Shown here piece by piece: positions 42,075 to 52,700 of a DNA stretch of 63,013 nt (positions are counted from its first letter, which is position 1; each line of letters begins with the position of its first letter). The notes under the pieces are model-generated. The model made no database searches, had not been told where the DNA came from, and saw only the letters and a list, made by a program, of their open reading frames with translations. Where the stretch lies: NCBI GenBank assembly GCA_017634555.1, contig JAGBNF010000012.1, forward strand, positions 1-63,013. Reading direction: 5' to 3'. Made by a program: the position numbers and the translations under genes. Origin of the DNA: Eubacterium sp. (GTDB lineage: Bacteria > Bacillota > Clostridia > Lachnospirales > Lachnospiraceae).

Positions 42075-42836
42075 ATGGAAACGATAATTGATGTAAAGGG
42101 TCTCTGCAAGACTTACGTAGTAAATAAAAACAGCAATAATGTTCTTCGTAATATCGATTTTACTCTGAAGGAAGGCGAGTTTATATCCATCATGGGGCCT
42201 TCGGGAAGCGGTAAGTCCACAATGCTTTATACGGTAAGCGGAATGGATAAGGCGACTTCGGGAGAGATCACATTTCTCGGAAAGCATTATGCGGATATGA
42301 AGGATAAGGAAATGGCAAGGGAAAGACTTGTCAGCATGGGATTTATCTTTCAGCAGATGTATATGATGAGAAAGCTCTGTGTTCTCGATAATATCCTTCT
42401 GCCGGCATTTCATGCGGGACTGAAGGACAGAGCAGCAATCCGCGAAGAGGCGGAAATGCTGATGAGAAGGCTGGGGATCATGGAGATTGCGGATAATGAG
42501 ATCACTGAGGTTTCCGGCGGACAGCTTCAGAGAGCGTGCCTCTGCAGAGCGCTTATAAATCATCCGAAGGTGCTTTTCGCAGATGAGCCGACAGGTGCGC
42601 TGAATTCCAAGGCGGCCGGTGAGGTTATAAATGAGCTCAGCAAAATAAATAAAGAGGGAACCGCCATTCTTATGGTCACACACAGTGCGAGAGTGGCTGC
42701 GGCCAGCGACCGTGTTATATATCTGATAGACGGACACATAGAAGGTGATATAGAGCTGGGAAAGCTGAAGGATGAAGCAGATCTCACCCAGAGAGAGCAT
42801 CGTATCAACAAGTGGCTGATGGAGCAGGGCTGGTAA
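42075..42836 (+). CDS. ABC transporter ATPase, MacB/LolD type (operon C)
   Basis: Encodes 253 residues and starts one base after the permease stop. Walker A is GPSGSGKST, the Q-loop is in GFIFQQMYMMRKLCVLDN, the signature is VSGGQLQRACLCRAL (VSGGQ rather than LSGGQ), Walker B is [11 protein letters not shown], and the H-loop is VTHSARVA. It shares the C-terminal extension ending LMEQGW with the 15749 ATPase, which ends LGEMGW, so these two belong to one subfamily distinct from the 26236 enzyme. Confidence 0.94.
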   Translation: METIIDVKGLCKTYVVNKNSNNVLRNIDFTLKEGEFISIMGPSGSGKSTMLYTVSGMDKATSGEITFLGKHYADMKDKEMARERLVSMGFIFQQMYMMRKLCVLDNILLPAFHAGLKDRAAIREEAEMLMRRLGIMEIADNEITEVSGGQLQRACLCRALINHPKVLFADEPTGALNSKAAGEVINELSKINKEGTAILMVTHSARVAAASDRVIYLIDGHIEGDIELGKLKDEADLTQREHRINKWLMEQGW

Positions 42837-42848
42837 GGAGACGTATAG

Positions 42849-44315
42849 ATGTTTGGTACATTTCATAAGAGAAAAATGAATAGGGCACTGCCGATACTGC
42901 TGGGGATGGCCATGACTTTAACCGGCTGCGGAGGAAATGAAGTTTCGTATGACGGCTTTACCGTTCAGGTTGAGGAGGAAAGTGAGCTGAAGCCGGTGGA
43001 CTCCACCTTGAATACAGAAAGCTATGCAGGGGAAGAGGCTGAGTATGAGGAGACCGAAGAGGTGTTTGAGTCGGAGGACGGACTCTGCAGAATTGAGAAG
43101 AAGCCGTCATATTATGATGTATATCTCGATTATACCGGCGGAGACTTCTATGCGACGGGCGCGGCATATGCAGAAACCATAAAGCAGACCGGACTTCAGT
43201 ACGGTGAGATGCTTGAACCGTATCTGTACGAAAATATAAAGATGGCATTTCCGAATCTGAACGGAGATTACAGCCCGATATCAGACAGGATCGAGACGTT
43301 AAGGGCTTCGCTCGCCGAAGAATACAGGCAGGAAATGGACGGCTTCGCGACTGCTATCTCAGAGGGCGAGAAGGGCTTTGAAGAAAACGGAAAGATCAGC
43401 TATGATGAAGCACTGCTTATACATATGGTTCCGGATGTCCTCAGAGGAACGAACTGTAACGCGCTTTCGGTATGGGGAGAGAAGACTGAGACTGGCGAAA
43501 GAATAATTTCGAGAACTCTTGAGTGGAGCCTCGGAAGTGAGAATCAGATGTGCCTCGCCCATGCAGTTACACATTTCAAGATGCCTGAAGGAAGAGAGAG
43601 CTATACCACATTTTCGGTAATGGGTATGCTGGGTATGTTAACGGGAATAAACGAGTCGGGAGTTTTTGCGGGAATTCTTGATGTGGGTTCGATAGATAAC
43701 TATGTATATGAGGGCAAAAAATGTTATACTTATGAATTGAGGTATGCTCTCGAAAATATGAGCGATGCAAGAAGCGTCGGAGAGCATATGGTAGCGGAGA
43801 GCGGGAACTTTACATTTTCCCATAATGTGATAATAACGGACAAGAAGGATTGCTTCGTGGCCGAGGATTATGCGGATCACGGAGAGATGAAAGAAGAGGA
43901 TGTGGTACAGGAGGGTGCTGTGCCGGATAACGAGATACCACATTCAATCCTCAGAGATAAGGATACGCCGCTCATAGACGGAGTCACCTGGGATAATCCG
44001 GACAGCCTGTGCGTGATAAACTCATTCATGACTGAAGGAAATGAGAATCAGTTCACATGTTATGGTTCAAACTTTGTCAGATACACAAAGTTTAATACAT
44101 GGGTCGGTGAGAAGGAGAAGCTCAGTCTTTCGGATGTCAAGGATATCGTAACCAGAGAGAAGCAGGACAGAGCTTCAAAGTATCAGAAGATTCATTCCGA
44201 AAATGTATTCCACACCATAATCTATGACTACTCCACAGGCGAACTCGACATAACCTTCACAGGCACTGAGGGAGTCGTAGATCACCCGAAATTCGTCCGC
44301 ATAGAGTTGGATTAA
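42849..44315 (+). CDS. C45-family (acyltransferase/acylase-like) lipoprotein
   Basis: Encodes 488 residues, with AAGGAG upstream. The signal peptide ends in the lipobox LTGC. Residues about 30-80 are an acidic linker. The Ntn-hydrolase-like core has Cys203 in RGTNCNALSVWG followed by GERIISRTLEW, matching the nucleophile region of the C45 acyl-CoA:6-aminopenicillanate acyltransferase family. GINESGVFAGILDVG and the DYSTGELDITF end also fit. The family cuts or transfers amide-bound acyl groups; N-terminal propeptides are removed by self-cleavage at the Cys. Outside the cell it could hydrolyse an acylated peptide or lipid handled by the adjacent exporter. The real substrate is unknown. Confidence 0.8.
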   Translation: MFGTFHKRKMNRALPILLGMAMTLTGCGGNEVSYDGFTVQVEEESELKPVDSTLNTESYAGEEAEYEETEEVFESEDGLCRIEKKPSYYDVYLDYTGGDFYATGAAYAETIKQTGLQYGEMLEPYLYENIKMAFPNLNGDYSPISDRIETLRASLAEEYRQEMDGFATAISEGEKGFEENGKISYDEALLIHMVPDVLRGTNCNALSVWGEKTETGERIISRTLEWSLGSENQMCLAHAVTHFKMPEGRESYTTFSVMGMLGMLTGINESGVFAGILDVGSIDNYVYEGKKCYTYELRYALENMSDARSVGEHMVAESGNFTFSHNVIITDKKDCFVAEDYADHGEMKEEDVVQEGAVPDNEIPHSILRDKDTPLIDGVTWDNPDSLCVINSFMTEGNENQFTCYGSNFVRYTKFNTWVGEKEKLSLSDVKDIVTREKQDRASKYQKIHSENVFHTIIYDYSTGELDITFTGTEGVVDHPKFVRIELD

Positions 44316-44322
44316 ATTCGCA

Positions 44323-44590
44323 TGCCTGCATCACAACGATACACCCACGCCATGAAATGCGAATAGCAGCCATCGTTGGTTCCGCAGGCAGATGAAATGA
44401 TCAAGTATCATCACAATATATCAAGAATGAATAGAAGTACATATATCAATATCAATAAATGTATCATACATAAAGATAAGTGTATGAATGATATACAACA
44501 TAAAATATAATTCAATCAGCAGCCGGATGCAGGTGTGCGCATCAGAGCCATTTCATTGGCGGGTGATGCGCGTCATCCTGATTCGGCTGC
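44323..44590. other. Structured intergenic region before the operon C regulator
   Basis: Three palindromic features lie here. TGCCTGC (44323-44329) pairs with GCAGGCA (44384-44390) around AACGAT/ATCGTT. TCATACA (44464-44470) and TGTATGA (44481-44487) form an inverted repeat with a 10-base spacer, followed by TATAAT at 44506-44511, so an operator-promoter is possible. A nested hairpin has GCAGCCG-GATG at 44519-44529 against CATC and CGGCTGC at 44574-44590, with GCGCATCA/TGATGCGC inside. None has a T-tail. The last sits 19 bases before the regulator start. Confidence 0.45.
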
Positions 44591-44608
44591 GTCAGAGGAA
44601 ATATCATT

Positions 44609-45289
44609 ATGAAAGATATTTTGATAATTGAAGATGACGACGAACTCCGAGGCCTGCTTGCGGATTTCATGGCAGCCGAAGGCTTCTCGGTTGAGCAGGC
44701 CGGCACTGCTGAGGAAGGCATAGCCTTTCTGGACGGGGAGCTTGCCAGACTTGTGCTTCTCGACCTGATGCTTCCGGGCATCGATGGCTTTACGGCATGC
44801 ACATCCATAAGGGAGCATAAGGATATACCAATCATCATGATGAGCGCCAGGAGCGATGATGAGAGCAAGCTTATGGGCTATAAGCTGGGAGCGGATGACT
44901 ATATAGAGAAGCCGTTAACCATCCCGATCCTTACCGCGAAGATCAGAGCACTGCTTCGAAGAAGCGATAATCTGTCGGATAATGAAGAGACCATCACATA
45001 TAAGAACATTTCGATAAATGTGAAGAAGCGTGCGGTATTTAAGGATGGAGAGGAATGCGATATACGAGGAAAAATGTATGACCTCCTCCTATACATGATG
45101 AAGAATCGCGGCAGGCTTCTCGAAAAGGATGAACTGTATGATGCGGTATGGAAGGATGCCTTTGTGGAGCAGGCAACTTTGAACGTTCACGTGAGGTGGC
45201 TCCGCGAAAGACTTGAAGAAGAACCAAATGCACCTAAGATCATAAAGACAGTATGGAGAAAGGGATATATATTTGGTGATGACGAGTGA
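44609..45289 (+). CDS. OmpR-family response regulator (operon C)
   Basis: Encodes 226 residues. The receiver domain has the acidic triad in IIEDDDE, Asp52 in LLDLMLPGIDG, Ser in MMSARS and Lys in YIEKPLT. The winged helix (about 128-226) has DIRGKMYDLLLYMMKNRGRLL and the NVHVRWLRERLEEEP recognition helix, ending KTVWRKGYIFGDDE. The ribosome site is AGAGGAA. It overlaps the kinase by four bases. It probably autoregulates from the upstream palindromic region and controls the transporter genes. Confidence 0.94.
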   Translation: MKDILIIEDDDELRGLLADFMAAEGFSVEQAGTAEEGIAFLDGELARLVLLDLMLPGIDGFTACTSIREHKDIPIIMMSARSDDESKLMGYKLGADDYIEKPLTIPILTAKIRALLRRSDNLSDNEETITYKNISINVKKRAVFKDGEECDIRGKMYDLLLYMMKNRGRLLEKDELYDAVWKDAFVEQATLNVHVRWLRERLEEEPNAPKIIKTVWRKGYIFGDDE

Positions 45290-46533
45290 AAAGTATAGTT
45301 AAGCCGGTTATTGCCGTTACCGTATTTTTTATGATCATCGCAGCCGTTGCATTTATAGTGATCGAAAGACACTTTAACTGTGATGAGGGAATGAAAAATG
45401 TGGTTGTGAACAGGATCACTTCAGAGGTTGAAGAAAGCTTTTCGGAGGAATATGAAGAACTTGGAGACGGGGCTCAGCTGGACGCAGATAATCTGCCCGA
45501 TCTCGAGAAATACCGTCAGGAGTTCGGAAGCAGTAATGTTCCTGAAGTCAAGGTGATGAAGGGATTCTTATATTTCATATATAGATCCGATGATCGGATA
45601 TTTGCTTTAGAGGTGGCAGGGATAATTCTCTTCATCTCTTATTTTGCTGTTATGGCACTCATACTGGTCGGCTACAATAAAATGATAAAACCATTTAACC
45701 GACTTTCGGATTATCCGGAGAAGATTGCCAAGGGCCGCATGGAAGTGGGAATACCCGAGACGAAGCATAAGCTCTTCGGCAAGTATGTATGGGGAATGAA
45801 TATGCTCAAGGATGAAATGAAGCATAAGGAAAAAGCCCTTAACATGATGGAGAAGGAGAAGCAGACACTCATAGTATCCATCGCTCACGGAATAAAGACA
45901 CCTCTTTCAAATATAAAGCTTTATGCAGAGGCTATAGAGCGAGGCATCTATCATGATAATAAACCGAATGAGAAGGACGCCGAAACCGCTGTGAAGATAG
46001 AGCAGAATGTGGAGAAGGTCGAAGCTCTTGTCAAGGAGATAATGGATAAGAGCACCCAGTATGATGTGACCTACAAGCCGAAGGTTCGTTCCTTCTATCT
46101 TAAGGAGCTGGCCGATATGGTAAAGGCAGATTATAAGTCGAGGATAGATCTGCTCCATATCCCCTTTGAGATTAAATGTGAGAATAACCCGCTGGTTACA
46201 AGTGATGCGGACGGAATATATACCATGGTTTCCCAGCTTATGGAGAATGCGATTAAGTACGGCTCCGGTCAGGGAATAACTGTAATCATGGGCAGTCAGG
46301 ATGAGGATGTTTATATTACGGTAAAGAACAAGGGAAATGTGCTCTCGGAGGAAGAGACAGCATATGTATTTAAGAGCTTCTGGAGAGGCTCCAACTCCAA
46401 GAATACCGAAGGTCAGGGCATCGGACTTTATGTTGCGAAGAAGATGGCTGAGGTGCTTTCTGGAGATATCTTCATGAAAACCTGGGAAGCTGAAGAGACA
46501 ACGGAAGTAACTCTGATCATTCCGCTGAATTAA
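45286..46533 (+). CDS. Sensor histidine kinase with His-Gly H-box (operon C)
   Basis: Encodes 415 residues and starts by GTG at 45286 within GTGA, overlapping the regulator stop. Two membrane helices (about 6-26 and 105-128) flank an outer loop of about 75 residues. The H-box is SIAHGIKTPLSNIK: His201 is followed by Gly202, where HisKA kinases almost always have Glu or Asp as the acid/base for phosphotransfer. Thr205 of the HxxxT phosphatase motif is present. The HATPase has a degenerate N-box, MVSQLMENAIKYG, then KNKGNV (G1) and GQGIGLYVAKKMAEVLSG (G2). Kinase activity may be reduced or the enzyme phosphatase-biased; that is inference. Confidence 0.93.
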   Translation: MKSIVKPVIAVTVFFMIIAAVAFIVIERHFNCDEGMKNVVVNRITSEVEESFSEEYEELGDGAQLDADNLPDLEKYRQEFGSSNVPEVKVMKGFLYFIYRSDDRIFALEVAGIILFISYFAVMALILVGYNKMIKPFNRLSDYPEKIAKGRMEVGIPETKHKLFGKYVWGMNMLKDEMKHKEKALNMMEKEKQTLIVSIAHGIKTPLSNIKLYAEAIERGIYHDNKPNEKDAETAVKIEQNVEKVEALVKEIMDKSTQYDVTYKPKVRSFYLKELADMVKADYKSRIDLLHIPFEIKCENNPLVTSDADGIYTMVSQLMENAIKYGSGQGITVIMGSQDEDVYITVKNKGNVLSEEETAYVFKSFWRGSNSKNTEGQGIGLYVAKKMAEVLSGDIFMKTWEAEETTEVTLIIPLN

Positions 46534-46638
46534 ATATTATATATATGAAAAATGCATAAAATGCATTTAATAAACGGTTTACATAACGACAAGGATATCA
46601 AAAATTGAATAAAAATGTCAAAATCTCATAAAAACAGG

Positions 46639-46667
46639 TTGTTTTTTATAGATGAATACACTATATT
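46639..46667 (+). promoter_or_regulatory. Promoter candidate for the giant surface protein
   Basis: TTGTTT at 46639-46644, a 17-base spacer, then TATATT at 46662-46667. The leader of about 40 bases ends in AGGGGGA, a good ribosome site. Confidence 0.55.
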
Positions 46668-46712
46668 AATTCTTGATGCTAATCAATCTATAAGAAAAAC
46701 CAGGGGGAAATT

Positions 46713-49700
46713 ATGAAGGTTTTTAGTAGTAGACATGTAGCGCTTTTTATGGCGCTTACTATGTCCTTTTCTAGTGCAGGGAATCTGGGAAATCTTTTCG
46801 ATAAAGGATTGAAGACAGGTTCCTATTCTTATGTCGTAAGTGATGAAAGTATCGACATGGCTACCGAGTCGGATGCAACCTATGATGATAATCAGCAGGA
46901 TTATTATGATACAAATGTATCATGGGATGCTGCGTCAGAGGGTGATGCCGATGATACAGATGACACTGAGACAACTCTCGAAATAAGTAAGGATATACTT
47001 AGAGGAAAGCTTCCGTCTTCGACAGGTGCCGAGGCAGACGGAAAATATTTCCTTGATCAGATTGGTCCCGAAACACTTCTCAGAGGAGTAACTCCGGATG
47101 AATATCATGATATAACATCATATCTAGATCATCATGTTATATATGTAGACGGTACGGAGTATGATCATGTTTCAAAGCTGAATCCGACCAGAGCATTTGA
47201 GTTATATATTGATTTCGAGCTCAGCAGAGATGATCTTAAGGCTAACGGTCTCAAGTACAGATATGCATTGCCTGAGAATATAACCATAGGTAATCTGGGT
47301 TCTGAAAACGAGCAGTATAATCTCTATAATCAGAAGGGCCAGCTTATAGGTACATATTTTCTCAGGGACGATGTGATCTATATCACATTTCCGGGATATT
47401 ATGACAGCGTATTAGCATTCTTTTCTCTCGGTGCAAACTGGAGAAATGTGGACAATCTTGCCAGCACTGAGATTGCCTGGACAAATGACAACGAGACGAT
47501 TCTTTTTGATCTTTCACAGATAAATATCGCAAAAAACATTTCAAAATTTGTTTATGACAATGACGAGGCTACTGCCGAATTCTCCATTGTCATAAGACCA
47601 AGTAATGATAACCTTTCAGTAAATGATCTTACATTTTCAGATAAATATATCAGTTCGGATTTAAAGCTTATAGAAGGTCTCTATAAGCCTGCTTCGGGTG
47701 GAAAGAAGGATATATGTTTAGAGATATATACAGCCGACAATACACGTCAGAGCCAGACATATTATACCTTCAGTGAAGCAAATCTTACCCATACTTCATC
47801 TACGGTCAGTGAGATGACTATTACAGGCATAAATATCCCTAAGGGTGGACATGCCGAGATTAAGTACGGAATTAAAGCTGATGCGAAAACTCTTCTCAAA
47901 ATGGATGCAAAGGGCTATAAGGCCGGCTATACCAATACAGCCAAGGGAACATATGATATTTTCGATTCAAACGGAAACAAGCTTACTACAGCAGAGACAG
48001 AGACAAAGAAGGAAGGCTCCTTAAATCCGAGGACAGACTGGATATTTAAGACTGTAGAGGAAGCAAAGAAGAAGGATGATGACTCTGCGGTAATTGTACC
48101 ATATACGATAGGTATCAACAGAGACAGACTGTACAGCCTGGGCGGTTCTGTAGTACAGGATGAGATAACAAACTATGACGATGACGGAACTGTAATTTAT
48201 GATTTTGAGCAGACACCATACGTTACTGTTTATGACGGAGAAAACCAGGAGGATATAAACCTCACATGGGTTAAGCTTGATCAGGCTGATTATGATCTCC
48301 TGAAGTCTAATCTCTATAAAGCTTCAGAGAAGACCGCAATGGAGAATCTTCTTAACGGTACATCCACTACAATGCAGCAGATAAGAACAAAGCTTTGTTC
48401 GAAGCTGGGCGTTACCAAGCTTACAAATGAAAATGTAAGTAAGTGCATTTTCACAAGCGAGGATGTAAAGAATTTCCTGTGGTTTGTACCTCTTGATGCA
48501 AAGCCGACATATTATTTGCTGCACTACTATACAACTGCATCTCTCACAGATATGGGAAGCAAAAATGCAGCAAAGATGATGTATACAGAAATCGAGGGAT
48601 ATCCACGTGGACCGGGAATCGGATGGATGAACCCTTATAAGAAGGTCCTTGAGATATCCAAGGAAAATTACGGTGTATATGAAGATGGTAACGGAAACTA
48701 TTTCGTAGACTGGCATATAGCTGTAACAGTACCTAAGAATTCGCATTTCGATCATATCATGCTTTCCGACGATCTGCAGAATATAGATCTTACTGCAAAT
48801 GCGAGCTTAAGAACAAACCTTGTATCGGATTCCAGATATGCGGGTGATTACGTGGACTGGTTCCCGGCAGCACCTGATATTTCATACAATAAAATCTATA
48901 ACGAAAACAAAAGTGTCGAAGAAACAGCGGAGTATGAGTGGGAGATATCCGATCAGATATTTGATATCTCATCCCCTGATTACAGTGATCCTGATATCAA
49001 AAATGTGGTTGATAATCTCAAGGGTGTATTCGGAGATACTGTATATATTACATGGGACAGTGCAAAGTACGCTCTGACCTATCCTGATGAGCATGCAACC
49101 TTTGATACATCCAGATATGCTCATGTATCAAGTTATAACGGCAGGACATATGTGGCTCCGGGTTCATACCTGCTGGGATCATATTTTGAGTACCTCTACA
49201 GCGGACGTGCATTTGACAGAGGTCAGTTCCTGGGTGATCATTTCTATGACGGATATTCATATGATTATGATCCATACCACTATACATGGAGCCCTTCGGC
49301 TATAAAGTTTTATATCAAAGAGCTTCCTAGAAAAGATTTCACATATACGATCGATATAAACTATACAACCCAGATCAATCCGGAACTCATGAAGGCCCTT
49401 CCTGATTACTGTGAACATCAGGAACCGATGACGATGACTAATACCATCAGGGCATTTCAGGGTGTTAAGAATAATAATGGGGAATACTTATATGATTATA
49501 AAAAGGAAATAGCGAATGCATCAGCAAGCTACTATATCAGTAAGAAGGATATTCAGGCTAATATACTGAAGAAGCTGGTAGGCTATGATGATTCAACCAA
49601 GACTGTTTCCTATGCTGTTGAGATAAATCCGAATGCTTCTATTTCAGCAAGCAAGACAATGTATGAGCTTAAGGATATCATCTCATATTCGGGCGTGAAG

Positions 49701-52700
49701 TTTAATCCGAACAGCCTTACTCTTATGGATGACTCGGGAACAGAACCGGGTGTGGACGGCAAGGTTATCTGGAGCAACGGCGGTGCGGCTGTTGACAGCT
49801 CCTATCAGGCTACTGCCGTTATGGTGAACATTACCGTAAACAACAGTGACTCGGGTTCAAGCGACATCACCATGCGTTTTGATAATAATACGGGGCTTTT
49901 CGGTGCTGAAGGAGAACAGTTCAAGCATATGTATCTCGTTTACACAGTAGATGCAAGTAACTGGAACGAAGCTGATCTTCTCAGTAACTCCGTATATCTT
50001 TACGATGAGAAGACTGTTCCGAACGGAACAGATACTTACACAGAGTTTATAGGAAGTGATACCTGTGAATTTGTCGGAACGGATGCCCTCAGCAAGAAGG
50101 TTGTAGATGAACCGACACTTGATAATAACTTTACTGCTACATTTGAGGTAGTAATAGATACAAATTCTGCAGAAGCCGGTGACCTTATGGGCATCGCTGC
50201 AGGAGAGCACTTTACTGTTCACGATGTGATGAGTGATAACCTCACTCTTGATATTGAAAGCATTAAGGTTGAAAAGTATGATTCCACAAATAAGGAGTGG
50301 AAGACCCATAGTGATGTAATTACATATCCGGATGCCGATAATTATACATTGGATGCAGATATCACAGTTCCGGATGACGCAACAAAGTTCAGGATCATCT
50401 ACGATGCCATCGTTAAGCCATATGAGGATATGCAGATCATCGAGAATAAGGTATCTGTAAAGGATCACAGCGTTGCTGAGGTTACATTCCAGAAGAAGGT
50501 TTATACAAGAAACAATAACTCGGGAGCGGATGCAAGTACATATAAGATCAATCTTAAGAAATGTGATCAGGACGACAGAACAATTCCGCTGGGTGCATCC
50601 TTCGAGCTTTATTACTATGACGAGACTAATAAAACGTGGAACAAGAGAACTAACGGTATTTCAGGTGACGGACTCTTCTCGACAAACCCAAGCACAGGAA
50701 GCATTACGATCAGTAATCAGCTTTGCGGAAGTGATCCGACTCCTATAATTGAGAATAAGACTTGGTATAAGCTGGTTGAGGTTAAGGCTCCTGCGGGATA
50801 TCTGATCAACGATAAACCGATATATTATTATGTAAGTTCAACGGGAGCAACTCCGACAAAATTCCCTGAAGGAGTCAGCAAGACCGACTATATGACTGTT
50901 TCAGTCGGAAGTGATAAGCCATATCCTTTAACGGTAACCAATTCAAAGCTGAAGCTGGATATAAAGAAGATTGCCGGTGATAATGACATTATGGTGCTTA
51001 CAGGTGCTGAGTTTAAGATCTATTCGGATGAGGCATGCACTTCAGAGATACAGACGGCAGCAGAGGTAAAGACCGGTATTTATAGATTCAGCGGAATTGC
51101 GATAGAGAATAACGGAACCGGTACATTTTACATAAAAGAAACTAAGGCACCGGATGATTATGAGATCGATGATAAGGTATACAAGGTAACTGTAGAGGAC
51201 TACCTGCTTAAGTCTATAGTAAGTGTTGACGGTACGGTCACTCTCGCAAAGGATAATAAGGACGGAAGCTATCTGTTCTCAAATGAGTCCAACAGCGGAT
51301 CTCTCATTATAAAGAAGACTATTGATGCTAGTTCATCAGAACGCAATAAGTATAAGAATGATGTATTCAATTTCGTAGCAGAGATAACTGATGAGAATGG
51401 TGATCCTTATACGGATTCGGCCGGAGGAGACAGGGCATTCCCTGCAATAAAGACTCTTCAGGACGGAACAACAGAGACGGGAGTTTACTACAGTGAGGAT
51501 GTTATTTCTCTGAAGGATAAAGAAACTATCTCGATTTCGGGAATTCCTTCGGAAGCTAAGTACAAGGTTAAAGAGTTAGGTGATGCGAGATTCAGTGCCG
51601 GATATGAATTGGAAGATAAGGCAAACAATAAAAAGTATACATGGACTATCAGTGATAACTGCTCAGGTATTATAGATCAGAACAGCTATGACAGTGTAAC
51701 ATTTATCAATACCCCTAGGGGATCCTTTACACTTGATAAGAAGATGGTAAACGGCTCCAATCCGAATTCGGTACTTGAGATACCTGAAGGCTTTACATTT
51801 ACGATAACGGATTATTCAAATGAGAATAAGGTGTATGTAAAAGCCGAATGGGATTCGGATGTAAAGAAGTTTAAGGCCGTCGAGCTCATGAACGGAATCA
51901 CCTTTGATGACAGTGTTGAAAACGGATTTACGATAAATCAAGTTCCACACGGAAACATAAGGATTTTTGAATCCGGAGAGGATATACCGGGTTATGCATG
52001 TACTCGTTCAACAACCAGCAGCTCTGATAAGGTAACAAGTACATACATTTCACCGTACTATGGTCCGGCGAACGGAAAATCAAGATCGACAACAGTAGTA
52101 AATACTTATACTGCTTCATGCGATGCTCCGCTTTTAATAAGAAAGAAGCTTACGGGACATTCTCTGAAGTCAGAGGACTTTACATTCGAGCTTTATGATA
52201 CAAAGGGAACTCAGGACGATAAGTCGGATGATAAGCTTATTGAAGTAGAGAAGAATGACAGCGTAGGACGTGTGGAGTTTAGTAAGCTTAAATTCGATAC
52301 AACCGGAGAGTATGATTACTATATCGTAGAGAGGATTCCTAACCGTGCTTCAAAGCTTGCTGACGGATCCTATATGTATCAGGGTACGATATATGATAAG
52401 TCACCGATTGATGTTCATGTAAGTGTGGATGACTCCACCGGAAAAATGATTGCGAACGTTACATACTCAAAGGACGGCGCAGCAGTTTCGGATGACGATG
52501 TATGTTTTGAAAATACTTATACGGCAGAAGGCAGACTTGAACTAGTAGGTAAGAAGACACTTTACGGCCGTACACAGAAAAATAATGATTTTACATTCCT
52601 GGCAGATATTACAAAAACCGATTCTGACGGAACAACAACTGTAGCAACAGGTGTTGAGATCGGTAAGTCACGTTCTGACGGAACTATAAAGTTCAGCGGA

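Noticed and set aside
42015-42866. Long minus-strand reading frame (283 codons) opposite the operon C ATPase
   Set aside because: The plus strand encodes a complete ATPase with all motifs; the antisense translation is Cys/His/Tyr-rich with no domain and no ribosome site.
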